Below are positions 30,146 through 41,938 of a DNA stretch of 64,000 bases, piece by piece (position 1 is the stretch's first letter; each line of letters opens with the position of its first letter). Both the position numbers and the translations under genes were made by a program. The notes under the pieces were generated by a model. The model was not told the origin of the DNA. It did no database searches and saw nothing but the letters and a program-made list of their open reading frames with translations. The stretch is from Fistulifera solaris (Eukaryota > Bacillariophyta > Bacillariophyceae > Naviculales > Stauroneidaceae). The DNA is taken from contig AP026164.1 of NCBI GenBank assembly GCA_030295235.1, forward strand, positions 1,984,001 through 2,048,000, in the 5' to 3' direction.

Positions 30146-32313
30146 TCAAGCCGTCGGAGTGACAGATACATGCCGCTGCATCTGATATTGGACCTGGTTT
30201 GCGACGGGTCCACCGCCCAAGAACTTCCGTATCACATCTCCACTGCGCCCCTTTCCGAGTTTGTAGTGGATCATCGCAAGCTTCCTGTCTTCTTTCTCGT
30301 ATAATCGTTCTCTTCTGCTTGCTTCTCTCTCGCTGACTGCCGCGGACTCGAACAGTCGCTCCGTAGCTGCCTCCCAAGAAAGAAGATGGGACAGATTTTG
30401 ACTGAGCGGTTCGGGGTCAGTCGAACGAGCTTTGCTGACTTGCTGAACAAACTCGGAAGCGTTGCTGTAGAAAAGGGCATTGGGAAAGGATTTGAAAAAA
30501 TCATTTGACGGGTGTTCCGGCAAAACAACAAACTTTCCCATCGCCAAAGCTTCAGCAGTCGTGGTGCAGAGAACTTCTGAAATACTTGGATTGACAAAAA
30601 TCTTATACTCTGTGCCGATCGATGCATGGTCTGTCCGCCCCAAGAATTGAACCGGAAGTGGGCAACCTAACAATCGTCGTCGTTGCAAGAATGCCCAATA
30701 AGTCGGCCTTTTCGCGGAATCTTTCGTTTCATTATTGTCAGAGGCCTTTGGTGCGCCAGAAGTGCGGAACTCACTGTTGTCGGTCATGGTTGAGATTGAA
30801 CCGCTACTTGCACTAAGAGAGCCCAAAAGCGCGTTTCTTGTTCCCCTGTAAGCAGTTTCGATTTCATCTTTTCAGGTCCGCTTCCAAAAATATCCATGGG
30901 CAAATACTCTCCCTTGGAATGCTTGTAGCACTCTTGCAGATACAATAGCTGATCCAAGCCTTTAGCCCAAAGAAGTTTTCCTAAAAAGTAAATGCGGTTA
31001 CCATCGGGAGGAGCGCAATCCAGAAATTCATTTCGTATGCCGTGCACGTTGCATACCACTTCTTTATGCTTTGCGTACTCCTGAAGCACATCCGACAACT
31101 TTATTACTTGATCACAGTACGCGCACACCAAACCTGCTGAAACTGCTTCAACGATGGGTGCAGAAAATAAACCGGTTACATGTTGCTCTGCGTAATATTT
31201 ATAATTCGTGTGCACTATTCCAATGGTGTAGAAAGAATCGTAGGAACAAGACGATGAAGGGGCGCGAAAATAGTTCAAGTGCTCCGGCTCCTCTAGAATG
31301 CAGACGACTCGTTTCTTTTGCGAACTGCTGTCGCAGTTCTCTATTTTACTCTCAATAAGTTCAAAAATGTCACCCATAGCGAAAATGCTGGACAGAGCCG
31401 CATGATACCGCGCGGGGTAGTAGTGAATGTTTAGCTCGTGAGCAATTGAAGGTAAATGTGCCGATGTCTCTATCCAATCTCGAATAAAGTCGGTCTGAGT
31501 TTCTGGTGTAGCGTGTCTCCAGTCTTCTCCATACAAGGCGACTCGATCATCTGGCGATTCTAGCCATGGTATTACGAGATGAACAGGGCCGGCATGCAGT
31601 ACCGAACCTACTCGTTCCTCTTCCTGTCTGTACTTTAGTAAGTATGCGGCGCGCAACAATGGATTAACAGCCGTTCCGGTGAACCACGGTAGAGCTGCAG
31701 TAGTGACAATCCAAATAGGACGACTGGAATCTCGGAGATTGGAGGTAGTGGTTGGTATGGTTTCCGACATCAATAGTTCTTCGTCAGTAAACTCATCCGA
31801 GAAGGACGCCTTGGACCAATGTCCGGCTTCCGTCGAAAAAGATGAAAACGACAGCCAAGAACTAATCTTGGCCAACGGCGAAAAGGTTTCGTCCGTGTTT
31901 TTCTCCGCATACGAGTTGTGGTCGTCAGAAGTGATTGATAGCCTATTATTTGGCGTCCGCGTCGTAATCATAATCGGAAGTGAAGAACATATAGAAGCTC
32001 TTGTCATTCCCCTGCAATCATAGTCCTGCTCGCATTCATCCTCCTTTGTCGCTACTTCGAAAGCTGGTTGTCGCTTCGTTAAGAAGAAGAAGGGTCGCGG
32101 ACACAGTGGATGCAAATTCATGCCTTTTTCTTGCTTCAAGCAAAAGGAAAACGTTTTGAAGCTATCTACTTCATCAGCATCAATGGGACTAGCCGCCGTT
32201 AAAGTAGCAGACCCGCTACTCGAGGAAAAGGACAAACTGTTGCTCGAACTATCTTCCAATTCAGACTCGGCTTCGTTGCTCTCCGATACTGAACAAATGC
32301 TTAAATTACCCAT
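30146..32313 (-). CDS. DGD: Digalactosyldiacylglycerol synthase (DGD family)
   Basis: GT4-type glycosyltransferase adding the second galactose to MGDG to make DGDG, the thylakoid lipid. After a Ser-rich N-terminus (1-190) the family core starts 'TAALPWFTGTAVNPLLRAAY', then 'LEEPEHLNYFRAP', 'IGIVHTNYKYYA', 'VVCNVHGIRNEFL', 'YFLGKLLWAKGLDQLL' and, after the break, 'FVNPSISEVLCTTTAEALAM' and 'HPSNDFFKSFPNALFY'. One G is missing at the G4 run (30843-30846 on plus as CCCC), splitting the protein in two frames. A low-complexity insert of about 60 residues ('GSLSASSGSIST' onward) sits between the two halves of the donor domain. About 722 residues. No clear plastid leader; outer-envelope location is known for plant DGD1. 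Confidence 0.92.
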
Positions 32314-33231
32314 CCTCTAATTCGGTGATAATGGTGAAAAAATGTTTTGAAGTTTCACTTTTGCAAAGTATTGTTGTCTTGGACGAAACAATGTGAAAAA
32401 GAATTATTCGATCATCCAAGGAGCACCACCAGCAACACGGCGCACGCGCACAGCGTAAAATTTACCTGATACCAGGTACCATGGTACTGGGCAGGTCACG
32501 GGAAGCATTGCGCTCGTTCAACTTTTCAAACTTCTTTCCCAACAGACAAAACAACAGCGCCAACTTCAGTGCTCGCGAATTCCGCTCTCATTCAGAATGG
32601 TAAACACAGTAGACGTGTGGGACTCAACGTGCAGCCAACGGGTGAGAACACTGGAAACACTGGACTTGGACAGGGAGCAGACGCCGCCGGCTTACCACTT
32701 ACCAGGCGAAACGAAAACCTAAACGCTATTGATCTGACTCACGGTAGACGGAAAAATGGGTCTAGACTTAAGACGCCTAGACAATAAAAATCCTCGTGTC
32801 TTACCAAATGAACATTAATCTAAGCACCATGTCACATTCACGTTTTTGAATTAGAGTAAGACTACTAACAGGGATCTTGAAGTACAATATCAGGAAAGAT
32901 TCTCTCCAAAAATTTCCAAATGACAATCAAGTTAAGACTATAGCATGTTCTGTATATTTACAACCGCTGCGATATCAGCTGGTCAAGCCAAAGCGTGCGG
33001 AGCCGGAGTCCTGCGGTTTTTCGCCTTTTTCATTCGATTCCTTTCTACCGAACCAAGTACCATCACAATCGAAAAATAATCGAGATTGAGGGGGGAAAGG
33101 GGGGAGTCGACGACAATATCACGAATAAATCCGTGCAGTGAAGCAACAATTTGAGAGTTTGTGACAAAGCTGGTGGACGTATTCGCTGTGGATTGGAAGA
33201 GAGCTATTACTACTTTTCAAATCACCCCAGG
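32314..33231. other. Divergent intergenic region
   Basis: About 0.9 kb between DGD and the Alba gene, serving both promoters. Contains a GGTACC palindrome at 32470-32490. Small frames at 32569 and 32877 have no family resemblance. Confidence 0.5.
32470..32490. promoter_or_regulatory. GGTACC palindrome upstream of DGD
   Basis: 'TACCAGGTACCATGGTACTG' type site about 160 bp upstream of the DGD start codon. Same motif class as at 23471, 38883 and 58820. Confidence 0.4.
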
Positions 33232-33848
33232 ATGGAGAAATACCGACTTGTGCAAGAACATAAAGTAGAAGGAAGTGAAACGGAGGGTTTCGCTGCTACG
33301 GATGCTTCGGGATTCCCGGAAGTTCGGATCACCCAGCAAGGAAAACCGAGGAATTACATATCGTATGCAATGAGCTTGTTTGTAAGTCCCAGAAAATGGA
33401 GATCGGCTGGTGAAACAGTCTCTCGCGCGAAATAGGAAGGCTTGAAATGCGAATGTCGAACTCAATGTGACTAATCTGTGCGTTTTCAATTGTTCAGACG
33501 GATGGATCGACTACTATAGTTTTGAAAGCTATGGGGCGAGCTATCAACAAAGCCGTCACAATAGCAGAGATTTTGAAACGAAAGATACCTTTGCATCAAC
33601 AAAATACCCTTAGCTCCGTTGAGATGGTGGATGTTTACGAGCCGATGGAAGAGGGCCTCGATGTTGTGACTAGTCGAAGATATGTATCGTGCATGACAAT
33701 AACACTAAGCCAAACACCCGAGGCTTTAGATCCATCTCATACTGGCTATCAACCACCTCTTTCGGAGCGTGATATTCATCCAGGAGACTATCACGCTTCC
33801 GCGAGAGGAGAGGCAACCAGAACCACACAAACATTAATATACAGCTAA
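33232..33848 (+). CDS. Alba-family nucleic-acid-binding protein (two exons)
   Basis: 166 residues. Exon 1 is 33232-33381, intron 116 nt (GT-AG), exon 2 33498-33848. The Alba fold is visible as 'VRITQQGKPRNYISYAMSLF' joined to 'TDGSTTIVLKAMGRAINKAV' and 'TIAEILKRKIPLHQQNTLSS', ending with 'RRYVSCMTITLSQ'. Alba proteins bind RNA or DNA; eukaryotic members include RNase P/MRP subunits (Rpp20/Rpp25-like) and translational regulators. The tail after residue 125 is short, without RGG repeats. The intron sits in the first helix. No frame problem. Confidence 0.9.
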
Positions 33849-34048
33849 GCAAAAATAAGGGATTCAATATGTTGAAGCAGCCGCGGACGATGGTTCACCT
33901 TGAGCACATTTGGATCCAGCCGCTGGCAAAACATCTGTAAATTAGGCGGACAGAGAGAGACTAGACACAAACTTAATATATAGCAGTCCGGCTTTAACCA
34001 ACAAAAATGTGTAGTTGAATTATTTTGTATTCTTTTATTGTAGAGAGT

Positions 34049-36409
34049 TTAGTTACTCTCCATTCCAAATAAGCGTTGGAAATTATCCCATCCAACAGAT
34101 CCGCTTTCGCGCAAATCTAGCAAATCAAACAAATCGTGGACATCTTCTTCAGTACAATGAGGGTTGAAATTTAAGAGCAGCTTTCGAAGATCGGCAAGTT
34201 CAAGTGACCCAGTACCCTGTGTCATGAAAGAGTCGTACGTAGAACGTAGTTCCATGCTGGACTGAGGAAATGGTTTCTCTGTAGCAAGGCAAATAGCCTT
34301 TTGGAACTCTCGACGAAGCGAATTTTCGCGTATGCATTCGTGGAAAAGGGGGTTGGTGCTGACCAAAGCATTAAAGTCTTTTGCAGTTATAGTCCGAATT
34401 GAGCAGCGGTCACTTGTACAAGTAGCTACTGCATTCCGACGGGAATTGAAAAGAAATGCCGCTTCGCCGAAAGTAAAGCCTGGTCCAATGGACGATACCA
34501 CGTGATTAGTATCTGTGGAAATGGTAACCCGCCCGTCAAGTAAAAGAAATACATGCTCAGCGATCTCGCCCTTGGTGAACACTCTCTCTCCTTTCTTGTA
34601 ATTTTTTCAACCATTCTTTCCTGACAGTAATCCTCCAAGATTTTTCGCACTCTCTCTTGTCGCCGACTGTTATGCGTCGACCGCAAATGTAAGTCCACAT
34701 CCAGATCTTCAGTCAAATATTTCTCAAAGTACTCTCTAGATACTTCGATGGCGTGGACTGGAGTAAGACATTTTATAGTGCCCGATCGGACGCGGTCAGG
34801 ATGCAACAATGCGCCTTCGCCGAAAAATGATCCCGGTTCTCCCAAAGTGGTGCGGAATCCGTCTTTAGTTGAGACTTCTACTTTGCCCGAGTTCAAAAAA
34901 TACATGGCATTCCCATGGTCACCCTCGTGATATATTACATGACCCTTCGGATAGAACCTGTTTTTCATGTGCTCTGATAGTAGATCGTAGAAATCTGAAA
35001 GTGTCAAGTGCTCGTCTCCGCTGTCAGTTTCCACTTTGATAGATCCACCTTGTGCTAGCTTTTTCAATTCAGCTACTGACAGGTACCCATCATTGTCGGC
35101 ATCCAAATCCCTGAAAGCGCGCTCTAAAAGATCTCGTCGTTTGGTGTCCCCTCGTTCTGACTTCGCTCGCCCCAAAGAGAGCATATCTTTGAAAACAGCC
35201 CCTCCGATCTTGGTTCGAAATTTACGTTGTGCCAGCAATTTTGTATTGATGTGTTCTATCTTGCCTTTTCTAGCGGTCTCGCCACGAACCCAAGGATGTT
35301 CCAGCAATTGATCTGCTGTCCAACGCTTCCGAGGATTCCACTCGAGTAATTTTTCAATAACGAATATTGCGTCCGCTGACAAATGCGAAGTTAAAGGCGA
35401 ATCGCGAAGCGGGGCTTTTCCCCGGATATGATGGCATCAATAACTTCATCATTCGAAGCATTTCCGTACAAATCAAAGGGATGCACACCCGTCAGCATGA
35501 TGTACATGATCACACCCAGTGCCCACATATCAAATCTAGCATCAACTGCAACTGGGTTTTTTGCACGTTGTTGTTTGAGGACTTCGGGTGCGCTGTATGC
35601 CGGAGTAGTCGTAAGCGAACTACATTTTTGAGATGAGATGCTGTCCGGATCGTCGACGACTTGAGCGCATCCAAAGTCAACTACTTGGATAATGGCGTCC
35701 GAGCTGCTGACTGAAGTCAACATGACATTTTCAGGTTTCATGTCCCCGTGTATGATTCCTATTCCATGGAGAAAGGCTAGAGCACTGGCGACTTCACGAA
35801 CAAGTCTGGCGGAATCGGCTTCCGAGTACGCCCCATGCGCACACAACTGATCAAACATTTCTCCGCCCTGAATCAAATCGAGCACTAAATAGTAAAAATC
35901 CCCCTCCTCAAAGTTCTCTCGCAAGCCACAGATATTTGGATGACCACCAGCATCTCGTAATCGCAAAGGGCACCCATTTCCCTTTGAAACGTCTCATTGT
36001 CTGTAAATCGTTTAGGAATCTTCTTCACAGCGACTTTTTCACCGGATACATGATCGACTGCTTCGTAGACAGCACCAAATGTTCCTTCCCCCAGTGGCTC
36101 GGACCAGTTAACTTTGTATTTGGACTTCAAAGTGACGCGCGTCGCGGATTCTTCCATCTTTTCAATCGTCCTATGGCGCCGTAAACCAGATCGTTGACCC
36201 ATGAATGCTCCAAAATCACACGCTACTGGATCGCGGAACGGAAGTAGCATGCGGTGATCCGATGCAGTTAAGGATGCATGCACTGTATCTTTGTCTCTTC
36301 CATTCTCGAGATTCGACGTGCATGCTGCATAGACCGCGGGGGACGACAGGACGGCGAGATCCCATCGAAATGAGCATATCTTGGAGAAAGTCTTTCTAGA
36401 CCAACTCAT
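34049..36409 (-). CDS. Protein kinase with EF-hands and two cyclic-nucleotide-binding domains
   Basis: About 787 residues. Kinase at 98-370: 'LGEGTFGAVYEA', 'VAVKKI', 'IIHGDMKPENVML' (HGD in place of HRD, a non-RD kinase) and 'VVDFGCAQ'. An EF-hand loop 'DLDADNDGYLSV' follows at about 433. Two cNMP domains lie near 485-570 ('FFGEGALLHPDRVRSGT') and 600-690 ('FGEAAFLFNSRRNAVAT'), each keeping the Gly-Glu and Arg of the phosphate cassette. A further EF-hand-like pair ends the protein ('MTQGTGSLELADL', 'LDLRESGSVGWDNF'). Three missing bases at homopolymers (A3 near 35967, T4 35416-35419, T6 34602-34607) split it into four frames. Calcium and cyclic-nucleotide control of one kinase is inferred. 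Confidence 0.88.
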
Positions 36410-36864
36410 ATCCTTGCCTAGTTCGTGAGCTGATTACGATGGTCAGCTTAAAAATACTATTGAAAGAAGCAACTTTGTGTTACAGAAGGGAAAAAGAGAA
36501 CAAGGAGTTTTCAAGTTGGACGAGGAACCATAAAAGCCTTCCAAACTCAACTGAATGAGTTGCCGAGCAACGTTAACAAGAAAACGTGAACCACGTTTTT
36601 GGTGGTGTCGGTAGGACAACGTTCTTCCTTCTTCCGGGCAAGAGATGCCAAAATTTTAACCTTACCGGTGAAAGAATGGTTCTGGAACAGCCTGGAATTC
36701 GACTGTGTTCTCTGCTTACCTACCAGTACTGGCACATAGCTCCATTTACCTGTGTTGCTCTTGTTCTTTACCCTATACACATGGCATTGGGCAAAAAAGA
36801 ACAATTGATTTTCCTTATCTACTCTCAAGTGATTGTTTTCCTTGCACTTTTTAGGAAAGAGACA
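36410..36864. other. Divergent promoter region
   Basis: Between the kinase and the alpha/beta hydrolase. The hydrolase frame is open back to 36586, but that part has no family support. Confidence 0.5.
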
Positions 36865-37964
36865 ATGAATAGTGTGGTAGCGCATGCTATCTCATCATCA
36901 ACCCGACGAGTGGGTACCGCTTCCACGAATGTGCTAGTTCGTGAAGTTTCCTTGCCGGTATGTTTCGCTTTACCGTGAACTCTTGCTAAATCAGTTGGTG
37001 GCTTGTACGTATTCTGATTTTTTTGGTCTTCAATCCACAGTGCGGCGACGGAATCACGATCGCGGGGCAGTTGTATACTTCGGCACATAACAATTCATTG
37101 AAAACGAAGCAGCAGCCTCATCGAGTGTTGTGTTTACATGGTTGGCTCGACAACTGTCACTCGTTTTCTCGCTTAGCACCTCGTTTAGTGGAACACTATT
37201 CGTCCTCCGCGCCAAGAGATGTGGAGCTCGTCGCAATCGACTTTCCTGGACATGGAAAATCATCACACAAACCTGTCGACGGACCACAAGTAGTCCTTTC
37301 CGAAATGATCTATTATGTGGCGGAAGCTGTACGACAGCTGGAATGGACTCGAGAATCGGAAAAATTTAGTCTTATTGGTCATAGCATGGGGGCATCACTT
37401 GCCTCCTTGTATGCCGCTTCCTTTCCCGAACAAATTCGCAGTTTAGTCCTTCTTGACGGTGCTGGTCCACTTTCGAGGCCCGCTCGTGACATTGCAAAAC
37501 ACGTGCGACAGCACGTGCTAAGAAGACAAACTGTATCAAATAAGCCGCCGCGCGTCTATCCATCCATTGAACAAGCTGTCGAAACGCGCTGTCAAACAGC
37601 AAGAAATTTTCCAGGAAATCAGTGGCTCAGTACGGAGGCCGCTCGTGATATGGTAGAGCGTGCGACTATTGTAGAAGAGTCGGGTGGAGTACGATTCGTT
37701 CACGATCCGCGGATGCAGTGGCCTTCGGTGCAATATTTTACCGACGAACAAACGATCTCCGTATTTAAAGACATACAATGTGCCACGGCGCTTCTTTTAG
37801 CAAGGGATGGATGGCCGTTTCCAGACGATCAGTTGAAACAAGTGCTGGATGTACTACTTCCTACGAAGTTCGAGAAGCTGCCAGGGAGTCATCATTTCCA
37901 CGCGGATCCCGACAGTTATCACCGCGTTGCAGAGGAGATCGTCAGTTTCTTGCTCGAGATGTAA
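36865..37964 (+). CDS. Alpha/beta hydrolase, SERHL-like (two exons)
   Basis: About 338 residues. Exon 1 (36865-36957) gives a short Ser/Arg-rich leader that could be mitochondrial; an 83-nt intron (36958-37040) joins 'REVSLP' to 'CGDGITIAGQLY'. The fold has the oxyanion motif 'LCLHGWLDNCHSF', 'AIDFPGHGKSSH', the nucleophile elbow 'LIGHSMGASLA', and the catalytic His in 'LPGSHHFHADP'. Overall closest in style to serine-hydrolase-like proteins (SERHL/MEST group). Substrate unknown. Confidence 0.85.
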
Positions 37965-38097
37965 AATATTAACTTGTAAAGACTGGTTCTTCTCACTTTG
38001 TAGACAATTCGTTACCTGTCAACGTTGTTTGAACCATAGAAGTACAACTGAAAGAATGAAGGTGCATTATTTATCATAGTATACGCACAAGCTGAAT

Positions 38098-38637
38098 CTA
38101 TGATTCAGCTTCGACAGGCGGCGGTGGAAAGGAACCATTCTCGATTTTCTCCAAGGTCCCTGGGAGTCCTACCAGGATAATTTTATCCTTGTCTCGAGCT
38201 TGAATCAACTCAATTCCTTGACTGGCGCCGCTCTGTACGGCAAACTTCTTGAGCTCTGCAAATGTTTCCTCGAGAGGTATCCGGCTATTGTTTACTTTGA
38301 CTTTAACTACGGTGTGAGCGTTCAGTAGTTCACGAAGAGAATTGCCATGAGAGAGAGCCGTGCCTTTCGAACCGATTCGAACCATTGGCTTTTTCACGCT
38401 TCGCCAAGTACGTTCCAGAGCACTGAGCTCCCGAGCACTTTCAGACGGAATCTCATTCAATGTATCCACATTGTCGCTAAACTGCAATATTATCATTGTT
38501 TCTGTATGACAAATCATCTGTTGTGCAATTTTTCGATGTTGGATGGGTTGTAACACGAAGGCCGACAGACTTGTAACAAGTTGGAGTACCAAGATGCACC
38601 ATTCGACGCTCCTGAAAGCTTTTCCGTATGACCTCAT
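38098..38637 (-). CDS. Plastid-targeted CRM/YhbY-fold RNA-binding protein
   Basis: 179 residues. The N-terminus has a signal-like segment followed by 'LSAFVLQP', which matches the diatom bipartite plastid leader with cleavage before Phe. The CRM domain (about 75-165) shows 'TWRSVKKPMVRIGSKGTALS' and 'LNAHTVVKVKVNN', the GxxG loop and strand of YhbY-like ribosome- or intron-RNA-binding proteins, and closes with 'KIILVGLPGTLEK'. Likely role: plastid ribosome assembly or RNA processing, by family. Single CRM domain, like bacterial YhbY rather than plant splicing factors. Confidence 0.85.
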   Translation of the reverse strand: MRSYGKAFRSVEWCILVLQLVTSLSAFVLQPIQHRKIAQQMICHTETMIILQFSDNVDTLNEIPSESARELSALERTWRSVKKPMVRIGSKGTALSHGNSLRELLNAHTVVKVKVNNSRIPLEETFAELKKFAVQSGASQGIELIQARDKDKIILVGLPGTLEKIENGSFPPPPVEAES

Positions 38638-39126
38638 TGTGTACTTTCGGTCTTTTAGATGTATCGACGATAGCGGAAAGTTTTAGGTTCACTTCTCTGG
38701 GATATGAAATTAGCATCGACGACACCTTGCACTTTTCAAAGAAAATGAAGAAAAAACAAGCGGTGGCGCGAGCTTGCGAAAATGGCGCGGGCTATGGGTG
38801 AGCGGGTGAAGGCAAGACATCACAAACAATCGCATCGGTTATCACAAGTGATCTCTGAAAAATACTTGTAAAGGGTTTAGTTTACCAGGTACGCCGTACC
38901 TGGTACGACTCAGAGAGCGATTGCTATAACGACTCAGCGGAAGATAAAGGCGTTAAAACAAGCCCACTCAGTATATTGTACAAGTACAAGTTATTGAGTA
39001 AAGGTAGGGTACGACGCAAAATCGGCCTCGTCGACTTCATACTCGCATCCGGCACTGAGGATAAAAAATTGTCCATCGGCTTGTAAATCGTGTGATAGAG
39101 ACAATGCGGGAACTTTTAAAACCGCG
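38638..39126. other. Intergenic with long GTAC palindrome
   Basis: Promoter side of the CRM gene and 3' flank of TAF7. Contains the near-perfect palindrome at 38883-38906. Confidence 0.5.
38883..38906. promoter_or_regulatory. 24-bp TACCAGGTAC / GTACCTGGTA inverted repeat
   Basis: Arms TACCAGGTAC and GTACCTGGTA with a 3-bp spacer, about 245 bp upstream of the CRM gene start. The arm equals the unit of the tandem repeat at 23471. Confidence 0.55.
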
Positions 39127-40138
39127 TTACAGGTCCAGATTGCCAAAATCCATGCCGTCATCGCCATCCAAGTCCAAATCGAACAGAGCGTCGTCATCCA
39201 TTAAGTCAAAACCATCGGACGACAACATACTAGCCGCCGCTTGCGTATCTTCATCCACCATCTCGGAGCTGTTATCTTCCGCGATGGCTTTCTTTAATGC
39301 ACCCTGTTGTTTCTTCTCTTTTCGCTTGGCAGCCTTTTTTATTTGTCAATTCCTCTTTCATCCTCCTTTCTTCGTCCTCGGCTTCTTTCATTTCTTGAAT
39401 TACTGAAGGCTTCAACCATATTTCGGGATGAAGACTACAAAGTTGGCTGTCGGTGTCAAATTCAATTCCATGTGGTTGTTTTCCATAATCGCTCATCCAG
39501 GGCTCGTAATCTACCACTTCCTCCTCCACTTCTTCAAGCACTTTAGTCGCAGATGTCAATGTCGGAACTTTCGTAGCTTTATTTCGTTTCCCCTTGTCAT
39601 CTCTAGTCAACTTCTCCATAAGTTCTAATAACTCCGTCTCAACATACGCCGAGGCTGATCGTGGCGGCGGCATCGCCTTGTGCTCTCGTGCGGCAAACCG
39701 CCTTTCCACAATCCTTCGTGTCGGAGGAGTGAGACCGGAATGATAATAATTAAATCCTTCTGGTGGTTTCTCCTCTGCTTCTTCGAGTGCCATATCGTCT
39801 TCGTAGACAATCAGCATTTGTGCAATATCAACGCTTTTGATGTATATGGCGTGATCGTGTGTTTTGTGCAGTTCAACCGGGCAAGGCAGGTTCACCAGCT
39901 TGGCTGGATAGGTCGCTCCATCGCAATGAAAATTCCACAAAGTACCGTTCCTCGCAGCTGTTGGCTCACAACTCACACCCTCCAAGTCTAAATATAAGTC
40001 TTTTGCATTGGCACCGGTGGCTGTACAGGCGGCGGCATCTTCCATATCTTTCATTTTGTCTCGCAAGCGTGCTTCCAGACCTGGTACCAGAACGCGCAGC
40101 ACTAACGTGCGGTCGCGGATGGGAGCTCGGTCGTTCAT
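39127..40138 (-). CDS. TAF7: TAF7 (TFIID subunit)
   Basis: TFIID component regulating TAF1. The TAFII55 domain occupies roughly residues 10-170: 'LVLRVLVPGLEARLRDKMKD', 'AKLVNLPCPVELHKTHDH', 'YIKSVDIAQMLIVYED' and 'SGLTPPTRRIVERRF', the family's order. One extra A at the A6 run (39336-39341) ends the first frame; without it the protein continues into a Lys-rich stretch and an acidic tail ('DDDALFDLDLDGDDGMDF') ending 'GNLDL', typical of TAF7. About 336 residues. Confidence 0.92.
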
Positions 40139-40711
40139 TTTATTATCTTAAAAATGATAGAGCTGACAAATCAAACATTCAGGTTGGGTTTGAGGATGAA
40201 TATAACAAATAACAACTGAATCATTGCAGCGCGGAGGGGGCCATGGAAACGCAATGGTTTATTTTCCCTACCTGGTATGGAAAAGGAAAGCTCGTCTCGG
40301 TTTTGAACGGCGGGTCGCTCACGAAGGAAATTGATCAAGATGTAGATCGCAGCGGTATATCGAGAGTATTCGAAAAGAGTGTGCAATTTTATGATTTTAT
40401 AAAGCATAAATTTACAACTTCTTGCGTCCGGGTTTTACCCGGACATCAAACAAACGCTTAAATATACAGAGAAGATTAGCATGGTCTCTGAACTAAGAAT
40501 GACACGCAAATCGAAGAGAAGCGAACCTTTTTTGTGTTTTCATCGATTACTAATACTATGATAATGCTACTTTCTTGGCTTTGGAATTTTGTCTCGTTAT
40601 ATTAGACTAGGGTCCTCTATGGTGCAGACGTGTGCTATCTTAGACTTACGCTTCGAACCCGATAATAGCTAAGGTACAGTACCAGGACAAAAAAATGACC
40701 ACACACCCCTT
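40139..40711. other. Intergenic upstream of TAF7
   Basis: TAF7 promoter and 3' flank of the rhodanese gene. A GTAC pair ('GGTACAGTACC') lies at about 40674-40684. No gene called. Confidence 0.5.
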
Positions 40712-41938
40712 TTAGTTTTGAATCTCTCGAACCGGAACGGTCTTCAAGCATTTGTCCCCAATGCCACCACAACTCAAAAATGGTCGGTCTTCTGAATGTT
40801 CATCTCCCCAGCACAATACGGTAGGCCGACATCGTGGACAAACCAGCACCAAGATGCGACACTGAAAACATCGAGACGCGCAATTTTCAGCGGGTGCATG
40901 ACCATTATCATAATCGTCGTGAGGTTCCTCGCATACAAGACAAGAGCCCGTAATGGTATCTCCGTGTACTGGATCTGTCCGACGCCAGTCAAAGACAAAG
41001 TTCTTGCCCTTAAATTGATTGAAGAGTGCATCGTTTGTGGACGCCGCTTCCAAATACTTTTGAATGCCTCCGTGCAATTGATAAATCTGTGGCTTTGTCT
41101 TAATTCCAGAAGATTTAGCCTTGTTGCGCTCTTCCAACAACTGATCCAGGAATTGGGTTGCTCGTTCACATCGTACACCACCGGTACAGAAAGAGAAGAT
41201 ATGACTGCATTTGGCCAAACGATCAATCTGATCGATAAATACCTGGGGTAATTCGGAATATTGACGCGTGTTGGTCAGTAAAGTAGTGGTGTTGGGATAC
41301 CGAAAGTAGCCCACGTTACTTTCGTATACATTGCGACAGTCTAAAAGAACGATGTCGTTTTTGTTGTCGCTGGTGAGGGTAAATAATTTTGCACTCCATT
41401 CTTCAGGAGATAAATGAGGAGCAGGGTGCTTCCCATGTGAAGCTTGCGCAAGGCTCTTTTGATAAATAGACGAAATGGTTGTCGACTCTGGTTGGCGCTT
41501 GTCTTTGCCTCCTCCATTCTTTGAGCGAAAGACACAATCACAATCGATGCTTGTCTGCTTCGCTAGATCAAAAAGAGATACGACTTGATCGGTGGGACGA
41601 ATAGATATTGATGTGAACAGCTGTGATTCTATAGACAGGTCCGTTCTCAAATGGCAGTATTTCATGTCGAGATCCCAATTAGTACCATCCGATCTTGAAC
41701 TCATCAATTCTGTCAAAGATTCCTGTAACTCTTGTTCGTAGCAAATCAGATTTGATTTAGTGCCGGAAAGAACTCCATTGATGCCTTCAGCTGCTACACG
41801 TATCCGACCACACAAATCCAAGCGACTACATGTTTCTTCATGAAAGGCAATGTGATCTTGGACTGCTTCCTCAATAGGAATATAGCAATAATACAGCGCT
41901 ATGCGAAAAACGTCGTGTTTTGTCGGTGCCGTCTCCAT
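40712..41938 (-). CDS. TRHO: TrhO-like (UPF0176) rhodanese, tRNA uridine hydroxylation family
   Basis: 408 residues in one exon. The N-terminal acylphosphatase-like part has 'GRIRVAAEGINGVLSG', the signature of YceA/TrhO and human TSTD2-like proteins. The rhodanese domain contains 'VLLDCRNVYESNVGYF' and the active-site loop 'FCTGGVRCERA' with the catalytic Cys, then 'LHGGIQKYLE' and 'FKGKNFVFDWR'. A Cys-rich C-terminal stretch ('CLVCEE', 'CFQCRILVLVCPRCR') probably binds zinc. By homology it hydroxylates uridine 34 of tRNA. An insert of about 60 residues separates the two domains. Confidence 0.9.
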   Translation of the reverse strand: METAPTKHDVFRIALYYCYIPIEEAVQDHIAFHEETCSRLDLCGRIRVAAEGINGVLSGTKSNLICYEQELQESLTELMSSRSDGTNWDLDMKYCHLRTDLSIESQLFTSISIRPTDQVVSLFDLAKQTSIDCDCVFRSKNGGGKDKRQPESTTISSIYQKSLAQASHGKHPAPHLSPEEWSAKLFTLTSDNKNDIVLLDCRNVYESNVGYFRYPNTTTLLTNTRQYSELPQVFIDQIDRLAKCSHIFSFCTGGVRCERATQFLDQLLEERNKAKSSGIKTKPQIYQLHGGIQKYLEAASTNDALFNQFKGKNFVFDWRRTDPVHGDTITGSCLVCEEPHDDYDNGHAPAENCASRCFQCRILVLVCPRCRPTVLCWGDEHSEDRPFLSCGGIGDKCLKTVPVREIQN

